Positions 21,361 to 22,547 of a stretch of 22,547 nucleotides of DNA are shown piece by piece (the first letter of the stretch is position 1; each line of letters opens with the position of its first letter). The notes below the pieces were generated by a model that worked only from the letters and a program-made list of their open reading frames with translations, was not told the DNA's origin and made no database searches. The position numbers and the translations under genes were made by a program. Location: positions 1 to 22,547 of IMG/VR virus record IMGVR_UViG_3300035698_015265; one strand, written 5' to 3'. This DNA comes from a virus.

Positions 21361-22547
21361 GTGTAAGTTATATACAAATTGGTAAAAGCATGAATACCGT
21401 AGATGGCGATACATTAAGAGACCAAAGACTTAATGGACAAATAGCTTTCTTCCTTGATACCTTTAGAAATACACCAGAATATGAAATAGTTAAGGTAGCC
21501 TCTTTAGGAGATGTACAATTAGAGACATTAATATATTCAAATGAATCATATAGAGAACATCCTGCTGAGAGAACTATTAATTTTGCTCCATATAGTAATG
21601 AAGCTTTAATTTTCTCTGGGCAATACATTAGACCTCAGAGACATGGTGGAACTTATTTATTAATGTCCGAAGATAAACAATATGAAAATAACATAAGAGG
21701 GATTATATTAGAATGCACACAGACGCTCTCTAGATATAATAGTGATGGTGTTTTAGTACAAAAATTAGCTCCATTTGTAAATATTAAATCAGGCAATATA
21801 ATTAAAGATAAAGATATTGACACCTTAGATGGATCAAGAATAGCATATCTCCCATATGATTCAGATACTCAGGAGTGGATTGAAAACTTTAGAAGAGATG
21901 ATAAAAGTGTATTATTTGTAATACCAAATGAAATAGCAACTTATCGTGTCTCTCACATAGACATGTCTGATAGTGATACTTTAGTTATATTTAAGTTTGA
22001 ACTATATCCAAATGATGAACAGGATACAGATTGGAATATAGGAGTAATTAACTCTACAGAAGAACAACAATTTACTTTAGAGATTGAACCTATTACTGCT
22101 GAACTAGCCGTAGGTACGTCAATCCAAATAGAATCAAGTGTTGTAGATGGGAATGGAGTATTAGCTACTAAGGCTGTTACATGGAGTGTGGATAATGAGC
22201 TAATTGCTACAATAAGTAGCACAGGTTTATTAACTACTGTCTCTTTAGGTGACGTGAATATTAGTTGTACAATGACTAACAATAGCACAGTAAATGATTC
22301 TGTTTCAATTGATGTTGTAACAAGCCCTGCTGATGATTATTCTATTCTTTTAATTCCTAATATAGATTCTTTAAGGTTATCTGATTATAAAGAATTTGAA
22401 GTTCAGTTAGTTAATAACGGAATTGACGTAGTAGAAACTTATAATATAAATATTGGTGGAGAGAACACAGTTGATAGTGATATTTATTATTTTAAGCAAT
22501 CTAGTAATAATAAATTTAAAGTAAGAAATAAAGATGGTGCAAATACA
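21357..22547 (+). CDS. Structural protein with BIG2 Ig-like domain, cut by the window end
   Basis: Open for 397 codons from an ATG overlapping the previous TGA to the last base of the window, with no stop; the 3' end is missing. Residues 1-235 are a globular region with aromatic and acidic patches (ILPNEIAT-like strands around FVIPNEIATYRVSHI). Residues about 239-321 form a bacterial Ig-like group 2 domain: LEIEPITAELAVGTSIQIE, AVTWSVDNELIATISSTG-L, then a final VNDSVSIDVV strand, all in family order. A second beta-rich stretch follows from about 325. BIG2 domains are common on phage neck, tail and capsid surface proteins, where they may bind cell-surface sugars. By position it could be a head-tail connector or neck protein. 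Confidence 0.75.
   Translation, partial: MSVSYIQIGKSMNTVDGDTLRDQRLNGQIAFFLDTFRNTPEYEIVKVASLGDVQLETLIYSNESYREHPAERTINFAPYSNEALIFSGQYIRPQRHGGTYLLMSEDKQYENNIRGIILECTQTLSRYNSDGVLVQKLAPFVNIKSGNIIKDKDIDTLDGSRIAYLPYDSDTQEWIENFRRDDKSVLFVIPNEIATYRVSHIDMSDSDTLVIFKFELYPNDEQDTDWNIGVINSTEEQQFTLEIEPITAELAVGTSIQIESSVVDGNGVLATKAVTWSVDNELIATISSTGLLTTVSLGDVNISCTMTNNSTVNDSVSIDVVTSPADDYSILLIPNIDSLRLSDYKEFEVQLVNNGIDVVETYNINIGGENTVDSDIYYFKQSSNNKFKVRNKDGANT

Noticed and set aside
3798-22288. Many minus-strand reading frames of 60-175 codons
   Set aside because: They lie opposite convincing + strand genes, lack ribosome binding sites, and have the Ser/Phe/Leu-rich look of antisense of Lys/Glu-rich AT-rich genes.

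Overview
The window looks like part of the genome of a tailed double-stranded DNA phage (or prophage) of a low-GC Firmicute, Clostridium-like in style. The evidence is very AT-rich DNA, every credible gene on the + strand, strong AGGAGG/GGTGA ribosome binding sites, frequent TTG/GTG starts, and a head-morphogenesis cluster in classical order. TGA is used as a stop, so the standard bacterial code applies.

Layout. (1) 1-650: two small genes, a 48-residue membrane peptide and a 72-residue unknown protein, with a consensus promoter and a strong terminator. (2) 650-3780: about 3.1 kb with no supportable gene. It holds short tandem arrays (8-15 bp units), a cluster of CTCAC words, a 203-nt stretch without a single G on the + strand, an island with two competing hairpins, and a run of inverted repeats just before the next gene. 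(3) 3781-8919: a helicase-like ATPase, a dUTPase, a small Cys-rich protein, and a 975-residue protein with the DxDGD signature and other motifs of the YonO/RdRp-like (two-barrel) RNA polymerases, ending in three zinc fingers. (4) 9129-11181: small zinc protein, HU-like protein, unknown protein and a calcineurin-like metallophosphoesterase. (5) 11294-22547: zinc-finger protein in the small-terminase position, large terminase, portal, small ORF, protease/scaffold, a 180-aa putative decoration protein, major capsid protein, terminator, coiled-coil protein, connector-type protein, and an open-ended protein with a BIG2 Ig-like domain.

Main points of interest. The large terminase gene is split by a compact 278-nt group I intron inserted in the Walker A motif; excision restores RGQGKT exactly. 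The protease/scaffold gene has a well-placed internal start that could give a separate scaffold, as in lambda C/Nu3. A palindrome family with 7-nt GTnnnnT loops occurs as a pair before the helicase gene and a pair after the RNA polymerase-like gene, bracketing that block. Together, the RNA polymerase-like protein and the recurring hairpins suggest a phage-encoded transcription system with its own cis elements; this link is inference only. No tRNA, CRISPR array, integrase or insertion sequence was recognised.
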